Source: Adiantum capillus-veneris (Eukaryota; Streptophyta; Polypodiopsida; Polypodiales; Pteridaceae). From it: a stretch of DNA of 64,000 nt. Made by a program: the position numbers and the translations under genes. The notes under the pieces are model-generated. The model was not told the origin of the DNA. It ran no database searches and saw nothing but the letters and a program-made list of their open reading frames with translations. Every line of letters starts with the position of its first letter. The stretch's first letter is position 1. This document shows positions 44,825-55,045 of the stretch, one piece after another. Location of the stretch: positions 54,578,119-54,642,118 of the forward strand of contig CM043952.1 of NCBI GenBank assembly GCA_014529385.2, in the 5' to 3' direction.

Positions 44825-45616
44825 TGTAAGGTGCAGCGAAAGTGAATGTTGAACTTTGCTCAAGATGAGTGCTCCGAACTTTGCTCAAGGGTTCCTTTTA
44901 CTTACAGAAGGGAGAACCTTCCGTTCCTTTAGTTAGAGAGTGCAATGGACACAAACAAAGTGGTGAACACTGTGAATGAAAGTGTTGAGACCGAGAGATA
45001 GAGAGAGAAGAATATGACACCAGAATGTTGTCAAACCCTCCTCCGAAGGCCCCACTCTCTATGGCGAGAGCGGTCTACTTATGATCGCACAAATCTCTAC
45101 AATGCTTGGACTTGCCGACGATGTCAACGACGAGACGTGCTGAAATCTGAGAATGCTAATGGCTGAAATCTGCAAAGCTTTATCTGCTGAATTCTGACTC
45201 TATGTCGGTGACGATGTTGATGGCGATGATGCGACGACGGCGCGCTGAAAACGCAGATGCTGAAATCTGTGTTTTCCGGGCTGAATCTGCAAACTACGTT
45301 GGATCTGACTGTGTGGCAAGGATCTGCTGCGGGAAGGACATCCGCGAGGTTCGAGAGTTCTACTGCGATGTCTGACTGTTGAAAACTGAAAACGCTGATG
45401 CTACTGTGGATCTTGTTGCGATGAAACTGCAAAACGCTAGGGGCTGATCTGCAATTCAAAAACGCTGGCTGATTTGGAGTCTTCTGCAAAAACGCTAGTG
45501 GGTCTGGGGTCCTGCTGTCGCCGGCTGTCTTGCAAATGCAAAACGCTAGGCTGATCCGCTGTTCTATTGCCGCCGGGAATCTGCAAGTGCAAAAACACTG
45601 GCTAGTCTTGTTGATG
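44825..45616 (-). repeat. Element E 5' LTR, truncated
   Basis: This matches 41524-42320 with scattered differences, then similarity stops at GTTGATGGC (about 45616). About 580 bp of the LTR, including the promoter part and the CACGTGACA end, are missing. Confidence 0.85.
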
Positions 45617-46163
45617 GCCTCGGCTTCCTATTCCAAGGAACTTCCGTTCCTTATTCCAAATCCTCGAGAATCAAGGTTCTCGCCTCTGGATCTCACCTTC
45701 CAGACTCGGGCATGGCATCTCTGCAACTCTTTTCTGTCTCTATTTCCAGAGTCCTCTTCTCGCAGAACAACTCTGCTTTCCCGGATGTGAAGTCCTTACT
45801 TGGGAATCTCAACTTCTGGATCACAACTTGAGAGACTACCTCTCTCCGATCCGTGGATCTACTTCCCAAACTCGGGTACGAAACCCTTGGGCTGATCTGG
45901 CTCTAGTTCCTTAGAGCGCTTTCTCCTGCAGAGGCTCATACCTTCCTCTACTCCTACTCCCTCACTAAGAGGAAGTACACCTACAAACAAATACTCAGAG
46001 TTCATAAAATGAAAATCGTTAACATTTTGTTCTTCCTGGTGTTCCAAGCGAGAAAACCCTCTCACTTATAAATCCAATAATTCAGTTAGAATTATTTTTA
46101 TGCCAGATAAAGCCAATTTAGCAACAGTGGTTGAGTCTGGTGCTGGACGTGTTGCATAGAGGA
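45617..46163. other. Unassigned sequence, 547 bp
   Basis: Follows the break in the E LTR. It is rich in TTCC and CTCG words; no gene, LTR end or known repeat recognised. Short open frames on both strands have no motif. Confidence 0.4.
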
Positions 46164-46407
46164 GAGCTCCTCCATTCTCTTGTCACAGATCAACACAAAT
46201 GATTGATAGTGGGTTTTACTAACTGATTGTTATCCTTTTAGGGGTGTTGACCTGACAGCACTCTGCCATCATTGTGTATTTTGATGAGCTCCTCCATTCT
46301 CTTGTCACAGATCAACACAAATAATTGATAGTGGTTTTTACTGTCTGGTTGTTATCCTTTCAGGGATGTTGAGCTGACAACACTCTGCCATCATTGTGTA
46401 TTTTGAT
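46164..46407. repeat. 122-bp tandem duplication
   Basis: The unit beginning GAGCTCCTCCATTCTC occurs at 46164 and 46286, each about 122 bp and ending GTATTTTGATGA. Copies differ at about ten positions. No coding sequence. Confidence 0.85.
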
Positions 46408-47090
46408 GAAAGTTGCAACAAGAATGATTTACTCTCATTTTAACTAATGTTTTATTATTTGATTGAGTATGATTGGATGGAATGACTGCAACATTCTATC
46501 TTGATGATGTACTAAATCACCAGAGACACCCATAAAGTTCGAGTTAGAACTGGATGTGATGATTAGTATGGATAAATATAGTGCACCAAATTTGGATGAG
46601 ATAAATTGGGTATGTGGTTTTAGCGCATCAAGGAATCCGTCAAAGATCGATGAGATTTGGATGTGATGGTTAATATTCTACTCCAGGGTATCAAAAGTTC
46701 TAATGAGGATGAGATGGTTGGATAGAAATTTGATTGATTCTAGTGCATCAGAGACATCCGTGTGTGTAAATATGATAGTATCCATCTTTGGATACACAAA
46801 ATTTGTTCTCTACACCCACATTTTATGTGTGTACCTCTTAGGCTCTTAATACCCACCTTTTGCAGTTCTAGCATTTTCTCCTAACTCACAGAATATGGGC
46901 TCGTATCTAGGCTTGCCTACATGGACACTCCATTGTCCCACGCATTATGATGTGCTATTAGATAGATTTGGATGTGAGGGGTTTTAGGGTTAGGGTTTCC
47001 ACATTGAGGTCATTCACTTGGCCCACCCCGGACTCACTCTCCCTAGGAAGGTGGTCCATGCCTCAAAGCCAGAATTCTCTATGATGTGAA
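46408..47090. other. No gene seen, 683 bp
   Basis: AT-rich sequence with repeated words such as GATGAGAT and AGAGACA-CC, without an open frame of interest. It may be decayed transposon or ordinary spacer. Confidence 0.4.
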
Positions 47091-47355
47091 TTGTGCTCTC
47101 TATGTGATATTTGATTATGAAGTCATCTACATATTGCTTGGAATATATGTGTGACCTTTGGGTCTTGAACTAACTTGATTGTAGATGCATGTGATAATAT
47201 GTATAGCTTTGCAGGCAATGATTTGTTACCCTATGTTATGATATCATCCTCTTTTGAGCCTATATAAGAGGCTTTGTATTTCCACTTTCTTAAGTTTCTA
47301 TCGAGCATAATCTAGCAATTTGTTTAAGTTTATATTGAGTCTTGCTCTCTACTCC

Positions 47356-47401
<46 letters not shown>

Positions 47402-47446
47402 CGCACACATACACACACCATGAATGCCAGCAAGTGGTATCAGAGC
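47091..47446 (+). repeat. LTR end with TATA box, (CA)n and iMet primer site
   Basis: A TATA box (CTATATAAGAG, 47259-47270), a (CA)n tract (about 47361-47397), a CA dinucleotide at 47431-47432 and the primer site TGGTATCAGAGC at 47435-47446, followed by GAGCTTTGGTT, form the right end of a plus-strand LTR and the start of an element. This wording around the primer site is common in plant Ty1/copia elements. The LTR start could not be fixed and is placed only roughly. Confidence 0.6.
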
Positions 47447-47587
47447 GAGCTTTGGTTATTAAAGTCAATGTCGATTTTTTATTTTTGATTCTCGATTATG
47501 GATTTCGTCGATTGTCGCTTTGTTGATTGCTAATTATAGAACAATGCTTATTCTCCCTCCCCTCTCTCTCTAGTGCTAGTGTAAGAG

Positions 47588-47637
<50 letters not shown>

Positions 47638-47999
47638 AAATTAGTTGTTAATTAGCATTTTGGTTCATTTAATTGTGGGTAAGTTCATTGCTCTGAGCCA
47701 CGATCCTCACTAGATGAAGTAAGGCTGATTAAGATGTATTAGGTTGTGATTAGGATTTTTGCACAATCAGTGTTTGTGTGTGTACAAAATCCCCTACACA
47801 TTTTACCCAATCCACTTTTTTCTATTTTACATATTCCCTCTTTACACACACACTCTTTCTATTTCACACACAATATCACACTCCATTTCTACTAGCATGA
47901 AGAAGTTCCATAAAATTGGCTATGGCTACTATGAGTTTATCTCTATATTCTAGACTAATTGATAAATATTATTGTGTTACTTCGTTCTATTTTGCAGAT
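47447..47999 (+). other. Leader of the truncated LTR element; (CT)n tract
   Basis: 553 bp after the primer site, with (CT)n at about 47588-47627. An ATG at 47897 opens a short frame (MKKFHKIGYGYYEF) that could be a gag start, but it stops soon. It ends at gypsy-type sequence from about 47995. Confidence 0.45.
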
Positions 48000-48225
48000 G
48001 TAATCGAGGACGATTACTATTTTTTTCACCAGGGGGTATGTCACAAATCAGCCCTAAGAGTGAGGCGCATAACAAAAATCAACCCTAGAAAGTGGGGTGC
48101 CCTTCTTTTTATAAGCCAAGGGATTGGACAAATGAAAAGCCAAAGGTCAAGGACACCCAAAAGGCTAGGCTTTTACCTATATAAAGACTTCTTGAGGGCA
48201 TTTGTGGGGTTCATCAAGTCGTAGG
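48000..48225 (+). repeat. Gypsy 3' end remnant: inverted repeat, PPT and LTR start
   Basis: The inverted repeat GTAATCG-AGGA-CGATTAC (48000-48017), a tract ending CAGGGGGTA, then TGTCACAAATCAG (48039) match the 3' end of B-family elements. The following LTR start carries a TATA box (CTATATAAAG, 48178-48186). Similarity to B1 or B2 LTRs is limited beyond the first bases, so this is a third B-like family. It breaks off near 48225 at copia sequence. Confidence 0.65.
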
Positions 48226-48770
48226 AAGAAATAGTTTATCTTTTGGTACCACACTCGAGGGGCTTGCTTCAAACCATAGAGAGCCTTCAACAACCTACAA
48301 ACCATGTCTGCGAAGTCTGGATCCTCGAACCCTCGAGGTTTCTCCATATACACAAGTTACCATTGAGAAATGTTGAAACAACATCCATCTGAAAAACCGG
48401 CCACCTGTAAAAGACAGCAAGGGCAAAAACCATCCGAATGGTCGCCATCCTCGCAGTTGGTGCAAAGGTCTCGTATAGTCCACACCAGGTTTCTGAGAGA
48501 AGCCCTTGGCAACTAGCCTTGCCTGATGCTTGTCCAAAGAACCATGAGATTTATACTTGGTCTTGTAGACCCATTTGATACCAATCACTTGGCGCTTGGC
48601 AGGCCACGGAGCCAACTCCCATCTGTTGTTCTTTTTTATGGAATCAAGTTCTTTCTGCATAGCCAAACTCCACTTTGTTTGTGAAATTGCCTCCTCAATT
48701 GTCAGAGGATCTCTGTCCTTGATCACTGTCGACATCAAAGCATAGTTCACATGTAATAAAGTCCCATTTG
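48226..48770 (-). pseudogene. Ty1/copia reverse transcriptase remnant
   Basis: The minus frame 48750-48295 has the N-terminal copia RT signature: KWSLAMQKELDSIKKNNRWEL, IGIKWVYKTKYKSHGS, ARLVAKGFSQKPGVDY. It then shifts frame: pieces such as FQMDVVSTFLNG-like sequence are readable after the shift. The YVDD region is absent. It lies next to a gypsy remnant in opposite orientation. Confidence 0.85.
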
Positions 48771-49091
48771 CCTTGGCAAATTGAAGTCGCTAAGATCGTC
48801 GTGTAGTACCGGCTTCACGCCAATTGGGTGGAAAATCTGTAAGTCGCTACATCTCTCAAGGTCTTCAATAGCCACTTCGGTAGATCCGTAGTGTGACATC
48901 TTCGGTTGGAGGGGAGATGTGATCCAATTTTTTATGATATAGAGCTACCGGAGAACCTTTCGGATCACTATGTTTCTCTCACTACGTGAGAGATGAAGCT
49001 GAGGGGAGTCAGGGTCGTACTGGAAAGATGGTAGACTCTCAAGATCAAGGCCATGTGCTCCGAACCATGCTCTAACCTGTACATGTGTGTA
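48771..49091. other. No gene seen, 321 bp
   Basis: Spacer between the copia and LINE remnants; no motif recognised. Confidence 0.4.
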
Positions 49092-49380
49092 CTATGCTCT
49101 ATCGTACCCCGACTTTGCTATCTGTATAGCTGACTCAAATGCTCGTCGTGTGAGTTTGTCGGTTGGGAGCTCTCTCTCTGTGTGGATAAAGTAGATTGTC
49201 GGGAGGGGCACGGGGGTAGCAAGCTCTGCCTTGATGATGTCTTGTGGCACTGTGTGCTTGCCTCGAAACAAGCGAGAAATCATATAGATATATGGTCTCT
49301 CAATCCGTGCCCACTGGCTATTTGTTAATCCGGGAGTCCACACTGCTGCTGCATACATTAGGGCTAGAGTGACTAATGTG
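49092..49380 (-). pseudogene. LINE-like C-terminal fragment
   Basis: Minus frame of 88 codons: YAAAVWTPGLTNSQWARIE, then ISRLFRGKHTVPQ and DIIKAELATPVPLPTIYF. The pattern (W near the start, a helix with W and E, then an AEL or EIG motif followed by P) is that of the region after the RT domain in many non-LTR elements. No catalytic domain is present. Moderately sure of the class, not of the family. Confidence 0.45.
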
Positions 49381-49897
49381 TCAAATAGCCACCCCTTCGT
49401 GCGGGGTTCCTAAAAGTGTGCCTGACGGTATCTCCGCTCTAGCATGGCCAATTGTGCATATCCTTAGGTGAGTCTGTCATTGGTGGCGTGTGCCATGGAG
49501 AAGGGTCCCTGTCTGCTCGTGAATGTGTCATAAAGTGACGTGGCATGACCACCCTGACACCTCCTAGCAAATGAAAATCATTTTTTTATACATTAAGTTG
49601 TTCTAACTTATGGATCCCTTCCGACAAGGCCCAAGGGACACTAGGATTAATGAGCATGTAATGCCTACAAAAGGCTTCATTGTGTTGATTTAGAACTCGA
49701 GATTAGGGTCATTGTTTACCCCCGTATCTTTCATATTTTCAGTTGGCTACTATAATTGCGAGGACATTACGTCCTTATCTGACATGTCTTTTTAGTAGGA
49801 TTTTTCATTGTTAATACATATACGAGAGAGAGATTTACATGAAAGGCTAGATAACCTCATGCATTCATTCCGTTGTGCCGTCCTTTTTGTTTTGTAG
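49381..49897. other. No gene seen; upstream side of the candidate spliced gene
   Basis: About 500 bp. The end, from about 49878, is pyrimidine-rich and closes with TTTGTAG, a good 3' splice site for the exon at 49898. No upstream exon was found in this stretch. Confidence 0.4.
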
Positions 49898-50761
49898 GCA
49901 TGTGCCCAAAGCATGCCAACAACGCGCTTTTAGAAAGAAGAATCTCGTACGGCTCCACATCAGTAGGCGAGTGGTATGTAATTTTCATGATATTTTGGAA
50001 AAAAAGTTCTTAATACGTAATTTATCTTATTTTTTTTGTTAATTAAAAAAACCAAGAGAATATACAACAATGATATCGATTCTTAAGATGATAATGTTTG
50101 TGAAGGGGAAGAGCCCTTCAACAAAGCTACCTTCGGAGATTGACCCGCAATACATCTATGGAAGGCCAGGAGAACAGTACTCTCTTTCTCTTCACACAAT
50201 TTTTTTGTTTGTAGTACATGTATCTTCACACGTGCACGCGTGCGCATGTACACACATTTTGTTCTTATTTCATTGATGAGAAACCTTAAACAAGGAAAAC
50301 TCACCTTACATCACTATGGAAGGTTTAAAACTTAAAGCGCCCGTGCATGCGCGTGCGCGCGCGCACACACACATACATTGGAATTCAAGAAAGAAAACAT
50401 GTGTTAAGGAAGCTCGAAGTCCGTTTTAGCTAAATGAAATTATTTTCTTATTTATTCTTTTGCCTTTTCCATGTTCAACTAGAGATGAAGACATGTGGAA
50501 AGTGATGCAACATGGTTATGCCAATGAATGGATGAAGATGAATTTGGACCACAAACATAAGTTTTTTCAACCATACAAGGCCGAGAAACTTAAGTATTGT
50601 ACGGAATTGCCTTGGACGCACAAGGCCAGGGACATGTACTACAAAACTCATCCGGCTTATCAGCCAACAAGCGACTACATAATCCCATTCAAGCTTTCCC
50701 GGTTCAAGAATGTTCCAAAAAGAATAGATAACTACAATTCCACACCTCTTAAACGTGATTA
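49898..50761 (+). CDS. Candidate host gene, last three exons; axonemal-type protein?
   Basis: Three exons fit together. Exon at 49898-49977 (CPKHANNALLERRISYGSTS) has an AG before it and GTAATT after GAGTGGTAT. The next starts at about 50088 or 50106 and ends at 50175 before GTACTC, giving PSEIDPQYIYGRPGE. The last runs 50483-50761 after CAACTAG and has the stop TAG. The phase joins exactly: two bases at the donor plus one at the acceptor make one Gln codon. The protein has a basic C-terminal part with DEDMWKVMQHGYANEW and PFKLSRFKNVPKRIDNY. This plan (GxRP, then a W helix, then FxxVxxRxD) resembles ciliary microtubule proteins such as CFAP77/FAP77 as I remember them. Upstream exons were not found, so it may be a fragment. 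Confidence 0.42.
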
Positions 50762-50802
50762 GAAACCATAAATTCTACAATTAAGTATCAAATTTGAATC
50801 GA

Positions 50803-50992
50803 AAGCCTAGCATTCTAAAATGGTTGGAACAAAGCTTCAATCATTAGTGCATGAGTAAAGCACAAAAAAGAGCAAAAATTGTTAAATGCAATCTTGGAAG
50901 CCTAGCATTCTAAAATGGTTGGAACAAAGCTTCAATCATTAGTGCATGAAGTAAAGCACAAAAAAGAGCAAAAATTGTTAAATGCAGGCTTG
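50803..50992. repeat. 95-bp tandem duplication
   Basis: The unit beginning AAGCCTAGCATTCTAAAATG occurs at 50803 and 50898 with only a few differences (for example one extra A after GCATGA). It lies 40 bp after the stop of the candidate gene, so it may be in its 3' untranslated region. Confidence 0.88.
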
Positions 50993-51297
50993 GAAACCCA
51001 CTCAAGTTTAGACAAACTTGAAATATATCATTTTGTTGGGACAAGCCAGAGCACTTGATGTTTGTTTTGGTTTAGGCAAAATGCTCTAGAAAGCTTGGGA
51101 TCTCAACAAAAGGCTGGAAGGTGTAATGGTAAGGTTCAAACTAGGGCTCACCAAAAACATTTTTTCTAACTAGAGAGGAAACAACATTTCTCCTGGCTTT
51201 TAGGTCAAAACTTGAAGGATATGCTGGTTTTAACACTAAAGCGTGTATTTTTACCAGTTGACATGATTGCTTGGTTATTTATATGTGTCGAGCATAT
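50993..51297. other. No gene seen, 305 bp
   Basis: Spacer between the duplication and the foldback cluster; nothing recognised. Confidence 0.4.
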
Positions 51298-52223
51298 TCC
51301 GTCACAGTTGGGGGTCGGGGGGCAAAGGAACCTGACCCTTCATTGGCTGTTATTTCTTGAGTGGAATTGCTGCTGCAGCCGACCGATTGATGGCAGGTCA
51401 GCAAAGGGAAAGTCAGTGTATGCAGACCAATCGCCTCCCAAATCAGCAGTGGGAATGGCACCTGTGCTTGACACCTCAGCACCCATAATTCCAAGCCCTT
51501 GATCTACGCTATAGCTGCCACATCAGCATGCAGTCAGGTGCTGGCGACACTTCTCAATGAGACTGTCACCTTCTCTTGGGCCCCCTCCCCCCGACTGTGA
51601 CGGGGGGAATGGTCCTGAGCTGACCATTCCCATAATATGTGCTCCCAACATGGTGACTGGGGGATGGGTCACACATATTATGGGGAATGGTCAGCTCAAG
51701 ACCATTCCCTACCCCGTCAAGGTCGGCGGTCGGGCGGCAGCAGATCTGCGCCCTCCATTTCACCTGCATTCAACGGGATATCAAGGTTGGCTGTGCGATT
51801 GCTGCCAACTCAGCAGCCATCATAAAATTGAGACCCACAGAAACGACAGCGACAGCGTGCTCAGTCAATCGTCGTCGCCTCAGCATGGTCGTGGAATGTG
51901 CTCAGAGCCTTACAACTCAGCATGCGGAATTCGCTGCACCTTGGGACAGTCTCGCGGAGCTTCGGACAACTCAGCACGCAGAATCGGTGACAGTGCAGTA
52001 CAAGCACCAGCATGTGACAGTGGAGTACGTCAAAATCTGTTCTCCTACAGTGCAGTGAAGCGTTTTTGCCCCCTTCCCACCGACACTTGACGGTCGGGAA
52101 TGGTCCTGAAGTGACCATTCCCCCGTAATATGTGCTCCCACCATGGCTCCCGCTGGCCTCCGCCGGTCGCCATGTGGTCGCACATATTACGGGGAATGGT
52201 CACTTCAGGACCATTCCCTACCC
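51298..52223. mobile_element. Cluster of inverted repeats (foldback structure)
   Basis: Four inverted-repeat pairs abut: 51299-51321 with 51581-51603; 51606-51641 with 51672-51708; 51705-51740 with about 52066-52101; 52096-52135 with 52181-52219. The second and fourth are near copies of one hairpin (GGAATGGTC, TGACCATTCCC, TAATATGTG arms), and the GGTCGG-rich ends are shared by the first and third. The order suggests foldback or MITE units joined in tandem. GC content is above the neighbourhood. Open frames on both strands (to 177 codons) mirror one another across the repeats and are not taken as genes. Confidence 0.7.
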
Positions 52224-53189
52224 CATAATTTTGTCTCTAAATATGGGGAGCCCTTCTCTGGCATGTCTCACCATTGTCTCCGCTTAACCTACAATCATCA
52301 ATTCATGTGGCCCTTACTTGAAGTGGGATTAGCAAGATTACGACAGTAAATAGCTAAGTCAATGTAAAATAAAAAGGTTGCTATTTATACATGAGGTAGA
52401 AAGTTATCTTTTGAAAGTGAAGGACACTTGCAGGCTTTGAATTTCGGTTGGTTAGTCTAAAAAAGCACTCAAAATACAAGGAGAAAATGTTACATTTGAA
52501 GCCTTACGAGTATTTGGGGCATTGTCTCCTTAAATTCTTATTTTAATTTTTGAGTGTGTGACTAGTATCTTACAGAATTAGCTTAATGCCACACTTGTCC
52601 TTGATGCATAGGGGGACCCGGCTCTAACTCTTATCAAGCCAGTACTAGATGCGACCCAATTGGAGTCTTTTCTGGCCTTCTAGGTTGCCAAGGGATCAAG
52701 AGACGAGCAAATGTGGAGATGCCATGTGGACAAAATCGTTTTAAGAGCCTAAATATGATGGGTTCAGACGAGCCGATAGAAGTGCAAAAGGAAGGGGCGT
52801 GCTTCTGATGTGGCGCACTCCCATTAAGTAATCACATTTTTGGACCCACCCAAACTTCCAAGACTAGGCTAATTAATGCTTGCCTATTTCCAACTAGGGC
52901 TCAAAGTTGAAAATTTCAAACCCTGTTCAATTTTCAACCATTGAGCCATACATAATTGCCTAATGAGCAAGCCACTTTCCAAAAGCGTTATGATCTCAAA
53001 ATTGTCCCCCATCATTACTCCCCTTTCCAAGACCATTTTTCTGTCTCTCTCTCTCAACTCGCTCACTTTTGTAATCCGCAAACCAATCTAACCACAAAGG
53101 GATTCGTGTGTCAACACACATATCCATTGCCTACACACGTGACACATAAAAAATCTTGTATTACTGGAGGAGTGTCTCTCTAGAGGATG
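52224..53189. other. No gene seen, 966 bp
   Basis: AT-rich sequence without supported genes. No open frame with motifs; CT-rich words near 53040. Confidence 0.4.
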
Positions 53190-53395
53190 TTGTTGGAAAT
53201 GCAAAGTGGGAGCAGACTATGGATGAGGAGATGGCTGCCTTTGATTCAAAGGCGACAGGATACAAAAAAATGTGGTTGGCTATAAGCAGGTATACAAGGG
53301 GAAGCATAAAGTAGAGTGCACAATAAACAAGAGCAAGGCAGACTTATGGTGTCGATCATGTGGATATTTTTAGCTTTGTGGCTAAGATGGATACC
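53190..53395 (+). pseudogene. Ty1/copia reverse transcriptase remnant, plus strand
   Basis: Readable in shifting frames: NAKWEQTMDEEMAAF, then YKQVYKGKHK-like sequence, then QTYGVDHVDIF and FVAKMDT. These are the successive N-terminal landmarks of copia RT (W..AM..E, WVYK.K, AKG..Q.YG.DY, PVAKM). About 200 bp with several frame changes. Confidence 0.75.
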
Positions 53396-53512
53396 ACTTC
53401 CTTCCTTTTGGGCTCCTTTGATATTCTTGGTGGATCCATAATCCTTTTACCCTTTCGGCTAGGAGTGATCTCTATGGGCCTAGACGAACAGGCCCCTTGG
53501 GTAGCTAAGTAG

Positions 53513-53768
53513 CAACAAGAAGATTTAGAAATTTTCTCATGTAGGAAAATAGAGTCCTTTTGAGTGTTTCCATACAATGAATAACATCATGAGCTTCTGT
53601 GAGGGAGGCACCGCATAACTAGCTAGGTACGATTGGGGGCAGGGGACTGGTCCCTGCCCCCAATCGTACCTAGCTAGGTATGCGGTGCCTCCCTCACAGA
53701 AGCTCATGATGTTGAGGTAAGTCACAATGTGGGAATTATTGCGAGAATTTGTCCAAAACTTCTTGTGA
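53513..53768. mobile_element. Palindromic MITE, copy 1
   Basis: About 256 bp bounded by ACAAGAAG and CTTCTTGTGA. The core at 53584-53712 is a 129-bp palindrome: 61-nt arms with a single mismatch and a 7-nt centre (GACTGGT). Copy 2 is at 55933-56212. No coding capacity; the open frames are readings of the palindrome. Confidence 0.75.
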
Positions 53769-55045
53769 TAAGTGGATTGGGAGCACCACCTACCTCCATG
53801 TCTCAAATGTCATGTGTCTCCCTTATTCTATGCACGAGAAAAAAATTAAAGTTTTAACATGCATACCTTAGCATTAAAACCACTTGCAATATAAGAGTTA
53901 TTATAAAGGCAATAAAGCAGAGTTTCCTTAATCGCCTGCATTTCTACCTCTTACTTTGGAATGATGGCCACGGGGTAGTCTAGACTCTAGACACCAAGGA
54001 CAAGGTGTCGCCTCGCATGCCTAAACTCTCCGCTCACGAAATTGCAGACTCCCTGCTCAATAATGATGGTAAATACATAGTATTCTCATCCTGTAGGTCA
54101 AACCACTCCTTGGTGATCTTAGCTCACCTAATCCATACATTGTAGTATCCACCTACAAACAGTTGCAATGAAGACCACACACAATGTCTAAAAAACAATC
54201 CCGGCAAAAAATTCGGTAGTCTCTTGTGTATGGCAAGACTATTATCAGGAAAAAATACCAACCACCACCCTTGGTTGGACTTCCATGTGAAATTTAAGGC
54301 TATAGAACTTAAAATCATTAAAAACAAACACCCCCCTCAATTGAGCATTTTCTTGGATGTAAGGCCAAAAAATTTAAACTGACAAGCCATCCAACTCATA
54401 CTGATTGGCCCACACTCATGCATGCTATAAAGAATACATACTCTTTATCCTAACCACGAGAAGCATTCTCTTACCATAAACAATGATTATACATGGATTT
54501 AAAGCAAAAGAAACATAGACTTTTAGCCTAGAATGCTAATTTTGGCATCTTCTCCACACTATCAGCACACTTCACCCCATCCATGAGATGCAAGAATCGT
54601 TAAGAAAATTTAAAGTTTTCAAAGAAATTTCTCACTAAGAAATACAGGGCAATCCCAATGAAACACATGGTCCTTGAAAGACTCCTTGGTTTAATGGATT
54701 TGCACTCAAAAGATACTTGTAGCCCCTGTCCTTGAGGCATTCCTCCTAGACCCTCATGGCCTTTTCTAAGCATTTGTTTATCTTGACATCATCTGGGCCA
54801 AGTTTTGCATCTTGGCTGTTTCTTTGGAATTGAACTCATCTTTAACATAACAAAGAAAATTTCAACCCTTGATTAAGATTCTAAGCGATGGCATGGGCTT
54901 GAGAGGAGAGGGTGTTGCTGAGATTGTCAGGCGGCTCAGGGTTTGCTGACGGCAAGGCCGAGTGTGTTCGTTGGCGGAGGACGAGCCTAGCAGAGGAGGA
55001 GCTTTCCCGCTTTCTCTCCTTTCCGTAGCGCTTATTGTTTTCTCT
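53769..55045. other. No clear gene; possible weak LINE traces
   Basis: 1.3 kb. A minus-strand frame (54327-54124) and neighbouring minus-strand readings look LINE-like in a vague way, without a catalytic motif, so no gene is called. The last part (54862-55045) leads into the SINE array. Confidence 0.35.

Larger units (their letters stand above)
41524..45616 (-). mobile_element. Element E: minus-strand LTR element without recognisable pol
   Basis: On the minus strand it reads 5' LTR (truncated, 44825-45616), iMet primer site, about 1.9 kb internal region, polypurine tract and 3' LTR (41524-42900). The internal region has no protease, RT or integrase motif, so it must rely on enzymes from another element. 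It encodes a charged coiled-coil ORF instead. Size and content place it with large non-autonomous LTR elements (LARD or gag-only types). The right LTR lacks its last part, with a break at about 45616 into unrelated sequence. Confidence 0.8.

Noticed and set aside
45530..45790. 86-codon frame at the E LTR break
   Set aside because: Crosses the LTR breakpoint and has no motif.
51557..52118. Protein-coding gene in the foldback cluster (frames up to 177 codons)
   Set aside because: Frames exist on both strands in mirrored form because of the inverted repeats; no motif.
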